Shown here piece after piece: positions 18,258-26,088 of a stretch of 37,145 bases of DNA. The notes under the pieces were generated by a model. It searched no databases and was not told the DNA's origin. It worked only from the letters and a program-made list of their open reading frames with translations. The DNA comes from Clostridia bacterium (GTDB lineage Bacteria > Bacillota > Clostridia > Christensenellales > Borkfalkiaceae): assembly GCA_017396365.1 (NCBI GenBank), contig JAFQMD010000002.1:1-37145 (forward strand). Direction: 5' to 3'. The position numbers and the translations under genes are program-made. Position 1 is the first letter of the stretch, and each line of letters opens with the position of its first letter.

Positions 18258-18354
18258 CGCACGCACAATTCTGATGGTGTTAAAGTGTAAACTTTTAACA
18301 AAAAAAGGAAGAAGCTGAGAGCGTGCGGAAAAGGCAAATTAAGTGAGAAATCAC
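18258..18354 (+). promoter_or_regulatory. Structured spacer upstream of infA
   Basis: Three stems lie in the 141-bp gap between map and infA. CGCACGC (18258-18264) pairs with GCGTGCG (18321-18327) and encloses TGTTAAA-TTTAACA (18278-18284 with 18294-18300). A third hairpin, GTGA-GAAA-TCAC (18343-18354), with a GNRA-type loop, ends 26 nt before the infA start. There is no T run, so this is more likely an mRNA control or processing element than a terminator. No known RNA family was recognised. Confidence 0.45.
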
Positions 18355-18379
18355 GAAGAATAAATTGGAGGAATAAACT

Positions 18380-18601
18380 GTGTCAAAAGACGGTGTTATA
18401 GAGGCAGAAGGCGTAATACTCGAAGCGTTAAAAGGGGCGCAATTTAAAGTTAAACTTTCTAACGGTTTTGTTATAACCGCCTACATTTCAGGAAAACTCA
18501 AGCAGAATTACATCAAGATAATTCCGGGGGATTCCGTCAAGATAGAAATGAGCCCTTATGATTTGACTAAAGGTCGAATCGTCTGGCGTAGCAAAAGCTG
18601 A
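18380..18601 (+). CDS. infA: Translation initiation factor IF-1
   Basis: IF-1 of 73 residues, an OB-fold protein that blocks the A site during initiation. The segments [36 protein letters not shown] and [11 protein letters not shown] are the family core. It starts with GTG at 18380, with TTGGAGG eleven bases upstream. No ATG start is available nearby. It ends in TGA, showing that TGA is used as a stop codon here. Confidence 0.96.
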   Translation: MSKDGVIEAEGVILEALKGAQFKVKLSNGFVITAYISGKLKQNYIKIIPGDSVKIEMSPYDLTKGRIVWRSKS

Positions 18602-18639
18602 CAATTTTGTTAATTTACTTAAAATCGGAGGATTAAAAA

Positions 18640-18756
18640 ATGAAAGTAAGACCATCAGTGAAACCTATGTGCGACAAGTGCAGAGTTATTAAGAGAGAAG
18701 GTAAGGTTATGGTTATTTGCTCAAAGAACAAGAGCCATAAGCAAAAACAAGGTTAA
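18640..18756 (+). CDS. rpmJ: 50S ribosomal protein L36, zinc-binding
   Basis: A 38-residue L36 starting [20 protein letters not shown]. The zinc ligands are the CxxC pair at residues 11 and 14, a third cysteine in VICSKNK, and the following histidine. The C-terminus is HKQKQG. CGGAGG precedes the ATG. Position after infA is the Firmicutes norm. Confidence 0.97.
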   Translation: MKVRPSVKPMCDKCRVIKREGKVMVICSKNKSHKQKQG

Positions 18757-18769
18757 TTACTTTTAACTA

Positions 18770-18851
18770 ACCGAGACCTTATCATCTCGGTATAGAATTC
18801 GTAAACGAATTATTAACCGAGACCTTTTATCTCGGTATATCGGGAAACCGA
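18770..18851 (+). promoter_or_regulatory. Four-hairpin array between rpmJ and rpsM
   Basis: Hairpin A is ACCGAGA-TCTCGGT (18770-18776 with 18785-18791). B is AATTCGT-ACGAATT (18796-18811). C repeats A exactly in its stem (18816-18822 with 18830-18836) with a different loop. D is TCGG-GAAA-CCGA (18840-18851). No T run follows. The array lies just before rpsM-rpsK-rpsD-rpoA, the unit that S4 autoregulates in enterobacteria. An S4-type control element or an mRNA processing site is inferred; neither is proven. Confidence 0.5.
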
Positions 18852-18895
18852 AACAAAAAAATTTATTAAATTATTAAATTCGGAGGATATACAAA

Positions 18896-19273
18896 ATGGC
18901 TCGTATTGCCGGTGTAGATTTACCAAGAGAAAAGCGTGTAGAAATCGGTATCACTTATATTTTCGGTATCGGCAGACCTACCGCAACTAAAATTTTAAAA
19001 GCAACCGGAGTTAATCCTGACACTAGAGTTAAGGATTTAACTGAAGATGACGTTGCAAAACTCAGAGATTATATTGAAAACAACCTTAAAGTAGAAGGCG
19101 AACTTAAAACTGAAGTAAGTCTTAACGTTAAAAGACTTATGGAAATCGGTTGCTACAGAGGTTTAAGACACAGAAAAGGTCTTCCCGTTAGAGGACAAAG
19201 CACTAAGAGAAACGCAAGAACCAGAAAAGGTCCTCGTCGTACAGTTGCTAAGAAGAAGACCGCTGGTAAATAA
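18896..19273 (+). CDS. rpsM: 30S ribosomal protein S13
   Basis: S13 of 125 residues in the 30S head, contacting tRNA and L5. [20 protein letters not shown] and the C-terminal [20 protein letters not shown] are diagnostic. The basic tail ends in KKKTAGK. CGGAGG precedes the ATG. It opens the alpha segment after a 139-bp structured spacer. Confidence 0.98.
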   Translation: MARIAGVDLPREKRVEIGITYIFGIGRPTATKILKATGVNPDTRVKDLTEDDVAKLRDYIENNLKVEGELKTEVSLNVKRLMEIGCYRGLRHRKGLPVRGQSTKRNARTRKGPRRTVAKKKTAGK

Positions 19274-19292
19274 GAGAAGGAGGATTTAGACA

Positions 19293-19682
19293 ATGGCTGT
19301 TAAGAAAGTTGTTAAAAAACGTAAAGAGTTTAAAAATGTTGACAAAGGTCAAGTTCATATCAAGTCCTCTTTCAACAATACTATAATTACCATTACCGAC
19401 GCAAACGGTAACACTATTACTCAATGCAGTTCGGGCGCGCTCGGATATAGAGGCTCAAGAAAGAGCACTCCGTTCGCTGCTCAACAAGCAAGTGAAACTG
19501 CTGCAAAAGTAGCAATGGAACACGGACTTCGTTCAGTTGAAGTTTTCGTAAAAGGCCCTGGTCAAGGTAGAGAATCTGCTATTAGAGCGCTTGGTAACGT
19601 TGGACTTGAAGTTACTTTAATTTCTGACGTATCGCCAATTCCTCACAACGGATGTCGCCCACCAAAGCGCCGTAGAGTATAA
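19293..19682 (+). CDS. rpsK: 30S ribosomal protein S11
   Basis: S11 of 129 residues on the 30S platform near the mRNA exit. [36 protein letters not shown] and the C-terminal [13 protein letters not shown] are canonical. Confidence 0.98.
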   Translation: MAVKKVVKKRKEFKNVDKGQVHIKSSFNNTIITITDANGNTITQCSSGALGYRGSRKSTPFAAQQASETAAKVAMEHGLRSVEVFVKGPGQGRESAIRALGNVGLEVTLISDVSPIPHNGCRPPKRRRV

Positions 19683-19700
19683 TAGGAGGTAAAGATAGTA

Positions 19701-20327
19701 ATGGCTAAATATACAGACGCAAAGTGCCGCTTATGCAGACGTGAAGGCGGTAAGTTATTCCTTAAAGGTGACAAGTGCTATAAGACTTCTTGCCCTTTTG
19801 AAAAGAGACCCGTTGCTCCTGGTCAGCACGGCGCAGACAAGAAGAAAGTTTCCGAATACGGAAAGCAACTTCGTGAAAAACAAAAGACTAAGAGAATTTA
19901 CGGCGTTTTAGAAGGTCAATTCAGAGCATATTATGAAAAGGCTGATAGAATGAAGGGTATTACCGGTGAAAACATGCTTTGTCTTTTGGAAAGAAGACTT
20001 GACAACGTTATTTACAGAATGGGTATCGCAGTTTCGAGATCTCAAGCTCGTCAACTTGTAACTCACTCTCATTTCACCGTAAACGGAAGATCGGTAAATA
20101 TCGCATCTTTCCAAGTTAAAGTTGGTGACGTAATCGCAGTTAAGGAAACCAAAAAATCTACTCCTTATTTTGAAGCGTTAAAGTCAACTGCAAAGAGTGG
20201 TAAAATGCCTAAGTGGTTAGACTTCGACACCGAAAAACTCGAAGGAAAAGTTCTTGCACTTCCGACAAGAGAGGATATTGATTCGCAGATAACCGAACAG
20301 ATGATCGTCGAGTTGTATTCTAAGTAA
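19701..20327 (+). CDS. rpsD: 30S ribosomal protein S4
   Basis: S4 of 208 residues, a primary 16S rRNA binder that also acts as a translational repressor of the alpha operon in enterobacteria. Four N-terminal cysteines ([18 protein letters not shown] and SCPF) form a zinc site. An S4 RNA-binding domain follows ([20 protein letters not shown], then [16 protein letters not shown]). It is a plausible ligand for the hairpin array before rpsM. Confidence 0.97.
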   Translation: MAKYTDAKCRLCRREGGKLFLKGDKCYKTSCPFEKRPVAPGQHGADKKKVSEYGKQLREKQKTKRIYGVLEGQFRAYYEKADRMKGITGENMLCLLERRLDNVIYRMGIAVSRSQARQLVTHSHFTVNGRSVNIASFQVKVGDVIAVKETKKSTPYFEALKSTAKSGKMPKWLDFDTEKLEGKVLALPTREDIDSQITEQMIVELYSK

Positions 20328-20365
20328 TATATACCATATTAAATAATCAGGAGGTATATTTTTCT

Positions 20366-21310
20366 ATGATGGAAATAGAAACGCCAAAGATCGAGGTTGA
20401 AGAAAGCGAAGACAGAAGCTATGCGAAAATCGTTGTTGAACCACTTGAAAAAGAATTTGGTTTAACGCTTGGCAACGCGCTTAGAAGAACGTTATTATCG
20501 TCTCTTCCAGGCGCTGCAGCGCAAGGCATTAAGTTCGCAAGCGGAGTTAAGCACGAGTTTTCTACCATCCCCGGTATTAAAGAAGACGTTACGGAAATTA
20601 TATTGAACATTAAAAACGTTGCTTTCAAAACAACGACCACCGATAAGGATTTCAAAAAGGTTGTAAGACTTTGCAAAACCGGACCGGCAGTTGTTCTTGC
20701 AGGCGACATTGCTCCCGATATGGAAGTGGAAGTTCTTAACAAAGACGCTTACATTTGTACCATAGACAAGGGTGGCTTGCTCGATATGGAAATTTATATA
20801 GGAAGAGACAGAGGATACAAGGGCGCAGAACATAACAAGACTGACGAAATTGATTATATCGCTATTGACTCTAACTATTCGCCTGTTAAAAAGGTAAGTT
20901 ACAACGTAGAAAACACTCGTGTTGGTCAAAACACCGATTACGACAAACTCACGTTGGAAGTATGGACTAACGGCGCGTTCTCGGGTAAGGAAATCATCTC
21001 GCTTGCCGCTAAAATTTTAGGCGAGCACGTTGACCTTTTCCGTCTTAGCGACGTTATGAGTGGACCTATCGTAGTTCCACCAAAGCAGGACATTACTGGT
21101 AAGATAAGAGAAATGAGCATTGAGGATATGGATCTTTCAGTTCGTTCTTACAACTGTTTAAAGAGAGCAAATATCCACACTGTTGACGATTTAACCAAAA
21201 AGACCGAAGACGATATGCTTAAGGTAAGAAACTTAGGTAAGAAGTCACTTGACGAGGTAATTTATAAATTGAGTACCTACGGTCTGTCATTAAGAGAAAA
21301 GGAGGACTAA
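20366..21310 (+). CDS. rpoA: RNA polymerase subunit alpha
   Basis: RpoA of 314 residues. The N-terminal dimerisation domain (about 1-230) contains FGLTLGNALRRTLLSSLPG. A linker leads to the C-terminal helix-hairpin-helix domain (about 250-314) with SYNCLKRANIHTVDDL and RNLGKKSLDEVI, which contacts UP elements and activators. AGGAGG sits about eleven bases before the ATG at 20366; a second ATG follows directly. Confidence 0.98.
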   Translation: MMEIETPKIEVEESEDRSYAKIVVEPLEKEFGLTLGNALRRTLLSSLPGAAAQGIKFASGVKHEFSTIPGIKEDVTEIILNIKNVAFKTTTTDKDFKKVVRLCKTGPAVVLAGDIAPDMEVEVLNKDAYICTIDKGGLLDMEIYIGRDRGYKGAEHNKTDEIDYIAIDSNYSPVKKVSYNVENTRVGQNTDYDKLTLEVWTNGAFSGKEIISLAAKILGEHVDLFRLSDVMSGPIVVPPKQDITGKIREMSIEDMDLSVRSYNCLKRANIHTVDDLTKKTEDDMLKVRNLGKKSLDEVIYKLSTYGLSLREKED

Positions 21311-21314
21311 AAAA

Positions 21315-21818
21315 ATGCCGGGAAAATTAGGTATGACCACCACCCAAAGAATGGCGGTGTTAAGAAATCAAGCTTCTAATCTTTTATGGTATGGCAGGAT
21401 TGAAACTACTTTAGGAAGAGCCAAAGAACTCAGACCGTACGTAGAAAAGATTATCACTCTTGCTATTAACACTTATGATGACGTTGTAGAATCAACTATC
21501 ACCACTAAGGACAAGAAAGGTAAAGAAGTAACTCAAAAAGTTTATAAAGACGGAGCAAAGAAACTTGCTGCAAGAAGAAAGATTATGTCGCTTACTTACG
21601 ATATTCAAGAACAAAGAGGTAAGGAAACGATGTCTGAATTCAAGGCAAGAACTGAAGGCGTTCAACACCCACTTATCGAAAAACTTTTCGATGAAATCGC
21701 TCCAAAGTACGCTCAAAGAGCAGAAGAACTTGGACAACGCGGTGGATACACCAGAATTTACAAGTTAGGCGAAAGACGTGGCGACGCTGCTCCTGTAGCG
21801 ATTGTTGAACTCGTATAA
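21315..21818 (+). CDS. rplQ: 50S ribosomal protein L17 with internal insertion
   Basis: L17 of 167 residues. The usual N-terminal half (MPGKLGMTTTQRMAVLRNQA, TTLGRAKELRPYVEKIITLA) and C-terminal GGYTRIYKLGERRGDAAPVA are present. Compared with the common 113-130 residue form there are about 40-45 extra residues, roughly 50-110, rich in Lys, Thr and Glu. I recall comparable insertions in other Clostridia, so this is probably lineage-specific, not an artefact. It starts four bases after rpoA and is the last gene of the operon. Confidence 0.96.
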   Translation: MPGKLGMTTTQRMAVLRNQASNLLWYGRIETTLGRAKELRPYVEKIITLAINTYDDVVESTITTKDKKGKEVTQKVYKDGAKKLAARRKIMSLTYDIQEQRGKETMSEFKARTEGVQHPLIEKLFDEIAPKYAQRAEELGQRGGYTRIYKLGERRGDAAPVAIVELV

Positions 21819-21820
21819 TT

Positions 21821-21946
21821 TTAAAGGCTTATATACTGCGCAATACGGCGTTTTTGCAAGATAATTTTCGACTAGAATGACCACAAAGGTCTATTCTATC
21901 CGCAAATTACTTGCGAGCCTTGTCTTGCTTGCATCTAAACCTTTAA
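21821..21946 (+). repeat. Palindromic 125-bp element, copy R2
   Basis: The element begins TTAAAGGCTTATATACTGCG and ends CATCTAAACCTTTAA, so its ends are inverted repeats. It holds a central hairpin AGAATGACC-acaaa-GGTCTATTCT and a second hairpin CGCAA-attac-TTGCG (21901-21915). It starts two bases after the rplQ stop and before the operon terminator, so it should be transcribed as part of the 3' untranslated region. Confidence 0.85.
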
Positions 21947-21952
21947 AAACGG

Positions 21953-22076
21953 TTAAAGGCTTATATACTGCGCAATACGGCGTTTTTGCAAGATAATTTT
22001 CGACTAGGAAGACAAACAAGGTCTATTCTATCCGTAAATTGCTTACGAGCCTTGTCTTGCTTGCAAGTAACCACTA
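21953..22076 (+). repeat. Palindromic 125-bp element, copy R3
   Basis: A tandem, same-orientation copy of R2, separated from it by six bases. The first 50 bases are nearly identical to R2. The second hairpin is CGTAA-attgc-TTACG (22033-22047), a compensatory change relative to R2. The right end has drifted (GTAACCACTAA). Confidence 0.85.
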
Positions 22077-22091
22077 AAAACTTAAAATTTT

Positions 22092-22121
22092 ACACCCCGA
22101 TTTTTTTCGGGGTGTTTTTTT
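22092..22121 (+). terminator. Terminator of the ribosomal operon
   Basis: ACACCCCGA (22092-22100) pairs with TCGGGGTGT (22107-22115), a nine-base-pair GC-rich stem with a T6 loop, followed by T7. It lies 274 bases after rplQ, beyond both palindromic elements. Confidence 0.9.
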
Positions 22122-22270
22122 ATATATACTTTACTTAATTGAGTTTTGTAAGGTAATTTCTATCGAGAAGATAAAATTTGAGAAAAAATTTACGTTTTAT
22201 CCTAATATATAGTGTTGTCGTATAGAAAAATTTTCTAACTACTAACAAAAACTTTGTCAAAAAATGCAAA

Positions 22271-22305
22271 AAGTGCCGATAATCGACTTATAGGGGCACT
22301 TTTTT
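22271..22305 (+). terminator. Second hairpin terminator, possibly bidirectional
   Basis: AAGTGCC (22271-22277) pairs with GGCACTT (22295-22301), with an inner ATAA-TTAT stem, and a T run follows. The minus strand also reads into T-rich sequence. The loop region contains, inverted, the CTATAAGTCGATT motif found at 943, 2431 and 4409. No gene ends directly before it, so it may be a back-up stop. Confidence 0.7.
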
Positions 22306-22426
22306 ATTTTTTAGCCTAATTTTTCTACAAAAAAACGCAAAAATTTAGTAAAAATCATTGCTAAAACCGTTAAATTTTAGAGGAAAAATATCGGCAAAAT
22401 CCTATATTTTTCCTAAGATTTTTAAC

Positions 22427-22444
22427 CTTTCCCTTAAGGGAAAG
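22427..22444. other. Perfect 18-bp palindrome
   Basis: CTTTCCCTTAAGGGAAAG is a perfect inverted repeat without a spacer. It lies 39 bp upstream of the -35 box of the large membrane-protein gene. Just upstream, AGGAAAAATA (22381) and TATTTTTCCT (22405-22414) form another AT-rich stem. It could be an operator or a weak hairpin terminator; the sequence does not decide. I see no gene between 22122 and 22575. Confidence 0.4.
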
Positions 22445-22482
22445 AAAATTTTTAAAAAAGTTTAAAATTTCGCTAAAAACCA

Positions 22483-22511
22483 TTGAATTTATTTAATTTA
22501 TGTGTTATTAT
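22483..22511 (+). promoter_or_regulatory. Promoter of the large InlB-repeat membrane protein
   Basis: TTGAAT (22483-22488), a 17-bp spacer and TATTAT (22506-22511) are placed 65 bp before the ATG. A hairpin of eight base pairs with one G-U pair (22530-22537 with 22545-22552) lies in the short leader, just before the AAGGAG ribosome binding site. Confidence 0.6.
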
Positions 22512-22575
22512 TATGTATATATTTATTATTAGTGCGCGTATAGAGCGCGCTACAAAAAAATTAAGGAGTAAGGCT

Positions 22576-25500
22576 ATGACGAAGAGCATCAGCAAGAAAA
22601 TTTTATTATTTTTGCTTAGTGCCTTTACTGTCGTTTGTTTTTCGCTGTTTGCTGTAAGCGGTTATACTGCAAAAGCGGCTGGCGAATATCAAAACACCTA
22701 CGGCAGTGAAAGCGTCGATAACGCGACGGACGCTGACGCGAGAAAAGACGAATTGCTCGGCTATATCGAGCAGTACAAGTTGGCTCTCGAAGACAAGATT
22801 ACCGTTTCTGACGAGTCAAGCGACTATTGGATTTTTGACGTTAAAAATTCAGGTGGCGCAGTAGTTGAAGACGAAGCGGTTAAGGATGCCGGTGATAAAC
22901 TCGATTACTACGTTGACAACGGCAACTGGGACAAAGTTAATAAATCTTTGTTTGGCGACGAAGGTCTTAACGGTATTTTGGGTATCTACGAAAAGGTAAA
23001 CGAATTCTATAACACTTACTTAGTAGAAGATACAAACGGCTATTGCCAAATGGCAAGTGATAAAGGTTTGACAAAATACGCTAATGAAGAACTTATAAAA
23101 CAGGCTACCGAATATTTAAGAAAGGCTAATCTTTCTAATTACGAAAAAAACGGATACAAGGTAGCGGAAGCGCAAAGTTGGATTAACGACTTTGAAATTG
23201 ACGAGTTGGCTAAAATCGAAAAGGAAAGCGCCGAACAAAAACTTGAAGTAGAAGATTTTGAAAATCAAGTTGAATTTTACCGTTCGTTCTATTTTAGCGA
23301 AAGATACGATAGAAGTTACGTAAACAAGGTAGTTTACGACAGTAAGACTAACGTTGACGAAGAAGAGGCTTTGAAAGTTGTCTTTGAAATTGAAAGGATA
23401 TTTGCCGAATCTGTAACTTACGCCGACGCAAAGCGTTTGATGGCTGAAGAAGTTGAAAAATACGTTAATCAAGTTAAGCAACCTACCGTTTTAGAAAGAG
23501 CGTGCGTAGCGATTGAAGACAGTTCGCTCTTAGGTTCGTCAACTTACAAAAAGCCTGCTAAAATCGTTGAAGAATGCGAAAAGGCGTTTGCTAATCACGA
23601 AAGTCTTGGAACTATCGAGCATTACAAAAAAGACGCTGACGGCAAACTTATCGTAATTGATCTTAAAACGGGTAAGCCTGTAGGCGACGCAACCGATATG
23701 GGCGACGGCGCTGTGTTAAACCGCGTTTTAATCAAATATAGAGAAGCCTTGAAGTCGATTGTAAACGACGAAAAGTTAAAGGTATTAGACTCTAACGCTT
23801 ACGGTATTTCTGCAGAGAGTAAGATTAGCGACCACGTAACTTACGCTAAGGTTATGATTGAAGCCCTTACGACTTACGGCAGACTTTACGAAGAAAGCGC
23901 TGAAAACGTACCCGTAGTTGACGGATATAAAGTTACGAGATACGCATACGGCGAAAACCAAGTAGTAAACGGAAGCGATATCGTAAAGGCGTTTAAAGAC
24001 AGTTTCACTATCGACGGAGCGCTCGTTTTAGAGCGTAACGGCGAAAAGTTGACAAGTAAGTCGTTAGAAGAATATCGTTTAAAGAGTTCTCTCGTTTACG
24101 AAAAGAAAAACGATAAAGGCGAAGTTGAATACGTCGTAACTTTAACTTGCGTTGACGCTAGCGGAAAAGAAGTAAACTATTTTGATGCGGACGCTGTTTT
24201 ATACGTAAGCGAAGGCGCGTCGGCAGCCGTTGAGAGAAACATCTATCTCGTTTTGAACGGTTCTAAATTCAAAAAAGCGACCGAAGGTTTGAGCGACGAC
24301 GATAAGAAACTTTTAGAAGGTAAGGTGTTCTTTGACTATTACACTCTTACGATTTCTTCTCCAAAATATTCGGGCGGAAAACTTGACGTTTTAGAGATGG
24401 ATAAATCAATTCGCGTTCAAATTTCAATCGACTTTAAAAACGCTGAAGTTTTGGAAAAAATAAAAGAAAAAGCGTGCGCTTTTTCATACGACCACACAGA
24501 GATAAATAACGTCTATAGCGACGTTACATGGGGAGATACAACAATGAAATTCACTATTCCTGATTTTGTAAACCAAGCGCAATTTGCTGTGGCTAGCGAA
24601 GGAAAGAATCCTATCGACTGGCTCTTCTGGGGATTGATCGGACTTGCAGGCGTAATCGTATTATTCTTCGTTATTTGGCTTATCGTTGCAATAGTGAAGA
24701 ATAGAAAGTTTAAGATTTTCTTTAACGCGTGCGGTGGCAAGTACAACACTACCATTAAAGTTAAGTTGCACGAAAAATTCAATCATCCTACCGCTCCTAC
24801 CAAACCCGGTTACGTATTCCTCGGCTGGTATCTCGACTTAAAGTGCACCGTTAAGTTTGCAATGACCGAACTTAGCAAGAAAGGTAACTTAAAAGTTTAT
24901 GCAAAGTGGATTTCTGAAGAAGACTTTGAAGAACTCAACAAAGAATATGAAGATGCAGTAACTCAAGCACAACCTGAAGTTGCTCCTGAAGTTGCTCCTG
25001 AAGTCGTTTCTGCTCCTGTAGAAGAGACCGTTACTGAAACCGTAGAAGAAACGGTTGTTGAAGAGCCTGTTGTAGAAGAAGTCGTAAGCGAACCTACCGA
25101 CTTTGAATCTGCAATTGAAAGAGCAAAGGCAGAAACCGAAGAAAAACTCGGTAACGAAATAGAAGAACTTAGAAATAAGATTAAAGCGTTAGAAGACGCA
25201 AGAGTTTGCGCTCGCGAAGAAGCGCCTGTCGTTGAAAGCGTTGAAGAACCTGTTGCAGAAGAAGATGCAAAGGTCGAAGAAGAGTGCTTAGCAGACTTTG
25301 ACGTAGTAAACGCATTCGACTTATTAAAGGCTGAAATATACAGTTTCACCGACGCTGACGACCTTGGTTACGGTTTAGATGCAAAAGTTGACGCTTGCGC
25401 AATGAAAGTCGTTGACGGAGCAATCGAACTTGAATTAAATCTTGACCTTGAAGATTGCTTGAAGAAAGGCTACAAAGTAGTTAAGGGCGACCGCCTTGCA

Positions 25501-26019
25501 GTTAAGTTCGTAGTTAAGTGCGACTGCTGTATGGACGAAGCGTTTGAACTTATCGGCGAAACTATGTTTGTAAACGGACTTGAAAAGACGAGGAAGGCAG
25601 TTTTGACGGCATCTACCGAAGAAACGAGAGTTAACGGCTTTGAATACGGCGTAACTAAGGATAAAGTTGCAGATACAGTTGAAGAGTTCTACAAACTTTT
25701 AAGAGTATATACTCAATCTTTCGTACTCGCTGACGACGGCGAAGTAGAAGAAAAGGCGCTCGTTAAGATGTTCGTAGCAAGAGGTAAGATTTACGCATAT
25801 ATCAACTATATGGCAGACGGTCTTAACGCTTGTGACGACGCTATGGCAAACGCAGGATACAAGTCGTTTATGACTATCAAAGATAGCGACGGTTGTAGAA
25901 AGGCGATTGCGGTGATCGGCGCAATGATGAAAGAAAACGGACTCGTTCGTTTCCCAAGTAAAGTTGAAATTGCAGGCGCTGATTGCACCGAAGGCTTTAC
26001 TTACACCCTTAAAAAATAA
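22576..26019 (+). CDS. Large secreted/membrane protein with InlB-type repeat and acidic repeats
   Basis: The protein has 1147 residues. Residues 1-37 form a signal peptide (KKILLFLLSAFTVVCFSLFA, then AKAA). Residues 38 to about 680 are charged, Lys/Glu/Tyr-rich and largely helical. One strong membrane helix follows at about 682-708 (WLFWGLIGLAGVIVLFFVIW). Right after it comes an InlB/Listeria-Bacteroides repeat, about 709-780 (KIFFNACGGKYNTTIKVKL to LKVYAKW). Next are Glu/Val/Pro repeats (about 795-842, such as EVAPEVAPEV), a short coiled coil (about 843-878) and an unrecognised cysteine-containing domain to the end. The start at 22576 has AAGGAG; an upstream ATG at 22483 overlaps the promoter and lacks a site. 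The function is unknown, perhaps envelope structure or sensing. Confidence 0.75.
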   Translation: MTKSISKKILLFLLSAFTVVCFSLFAVSGYTAKAAGEYQNTYGSESVDNATDADARKDELLGYIEQYKLALEDKITVSDESSDYWIFDVKNSGGAVVEDEAVKDAGDKLDYYVDNGNWDKVNKSLFGDEGLNGILGIYEKVNEFYNTYLVEDTNGYCQMASDKGLTKYANEELIKQATEYLRKANLSNYEKNGYKVAEAQSWINDFEIDELAKIEKESAEQKLEVEDFENQVEFYRSFYFSERYDRSYVNKVVYDSKTNVDEEEALKVVFEIERIFAESVTYADAKRLMAEEVEKYVNQVKQPTVLERACVAIEDSSLLGSSTYKKPAKIVEECEKAFANHESLGTIEHYKKDADGKLIVIDLKTGKPVGDATDMGDGAVLNRVLIKYREALKSIVNDEKLKVLDSNAYGISAESKISDHVTYAKVMIEALTTYGRLYEESAENVPVVDGYKVTRYAYGENQVVNGSDIVKAFKDSFTIDGALVLERNGEKLTSKSLEEYRLKSSLVYEKKNDKGEVEYVVTLTCVDASGKEVNYFDADAVLYVSEGASAAVERNIYLVLNGSKFKKATEGLSDDDKKLLEGKVFFDYYTLTISSPKYSGGKLDVLEMDKSIRVQISIDFKNAEVLEKIKEKACAFSYDHTEINNVYSDVTWGDTTMKFTIPDFVNQAQFAVASEGKNPIDWLFWGLIGLAGVIVLFFVIWLIVAIVKNRKFKIFFNACGGKYNTTIKVKLHEKFNHPTAPTKPGYVFLGWYLDLKCTVKFAMTELSKKGNLKVYAKWISEEDFEELNKEYEDAVTQAQPEVAPEVAPEVVSAPVEETVTETVEETVVEEPVVEEVVSEPTDFESAIERAKAETEEKLGNEIEELRNKIKALEDARVCAREEAPVVESVEEPVAEEDAKVEEECLADFDVVNAFDLLKAEIYSFTDADDLGYGLDAKVDACAMKVVDGAIELELNLDLEDCLKKGYKVVKGDRLAVKFVVKCDCCMDEAFELIGETMFVNGLEKTRKAVLTASTEETRVNGFEYGVTKDKVADTVEEFYKLLRVYTQSFVLADDGEVEEKALVKMFVARGKIYAYINYMADGLNACDDAMANAGYKSFMTIKDSDGCRKAIAVIGAMMKENGLVRFPSKVEIAGADCTEGFTYTLKK

Positions 26020-26030
26020 TTAACGGCGGG

Positions 26031-26063
26031 AAAACCCGTATCCCCGACTGGGGTACGGGTTTT
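26031..26063 (+). terminator. Terminator of the large membrane-protein gene
   Basis: AAAACCCGTA plus CCCC pair with GGGG plus TACGGGTTTT across a GACT loop, with one bulged T. The 3' strand itself ends in four T residues. It lies 12 bases after the stop codon. Confidence 0.8.
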
Positions 26064-26088
26064 GCTTACGCTTTAAAAGAGGTTAAAT

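Noticed and set aside
22483..22575. N-terminal extension of the large membrane protein starting at 22483
   Set aside because: The extension overlaps the predicted promoter, has no ribosome binding site, and would put residues before a perfectly good signal peptide. AAGGAG directly precedes the ATG at 22576.
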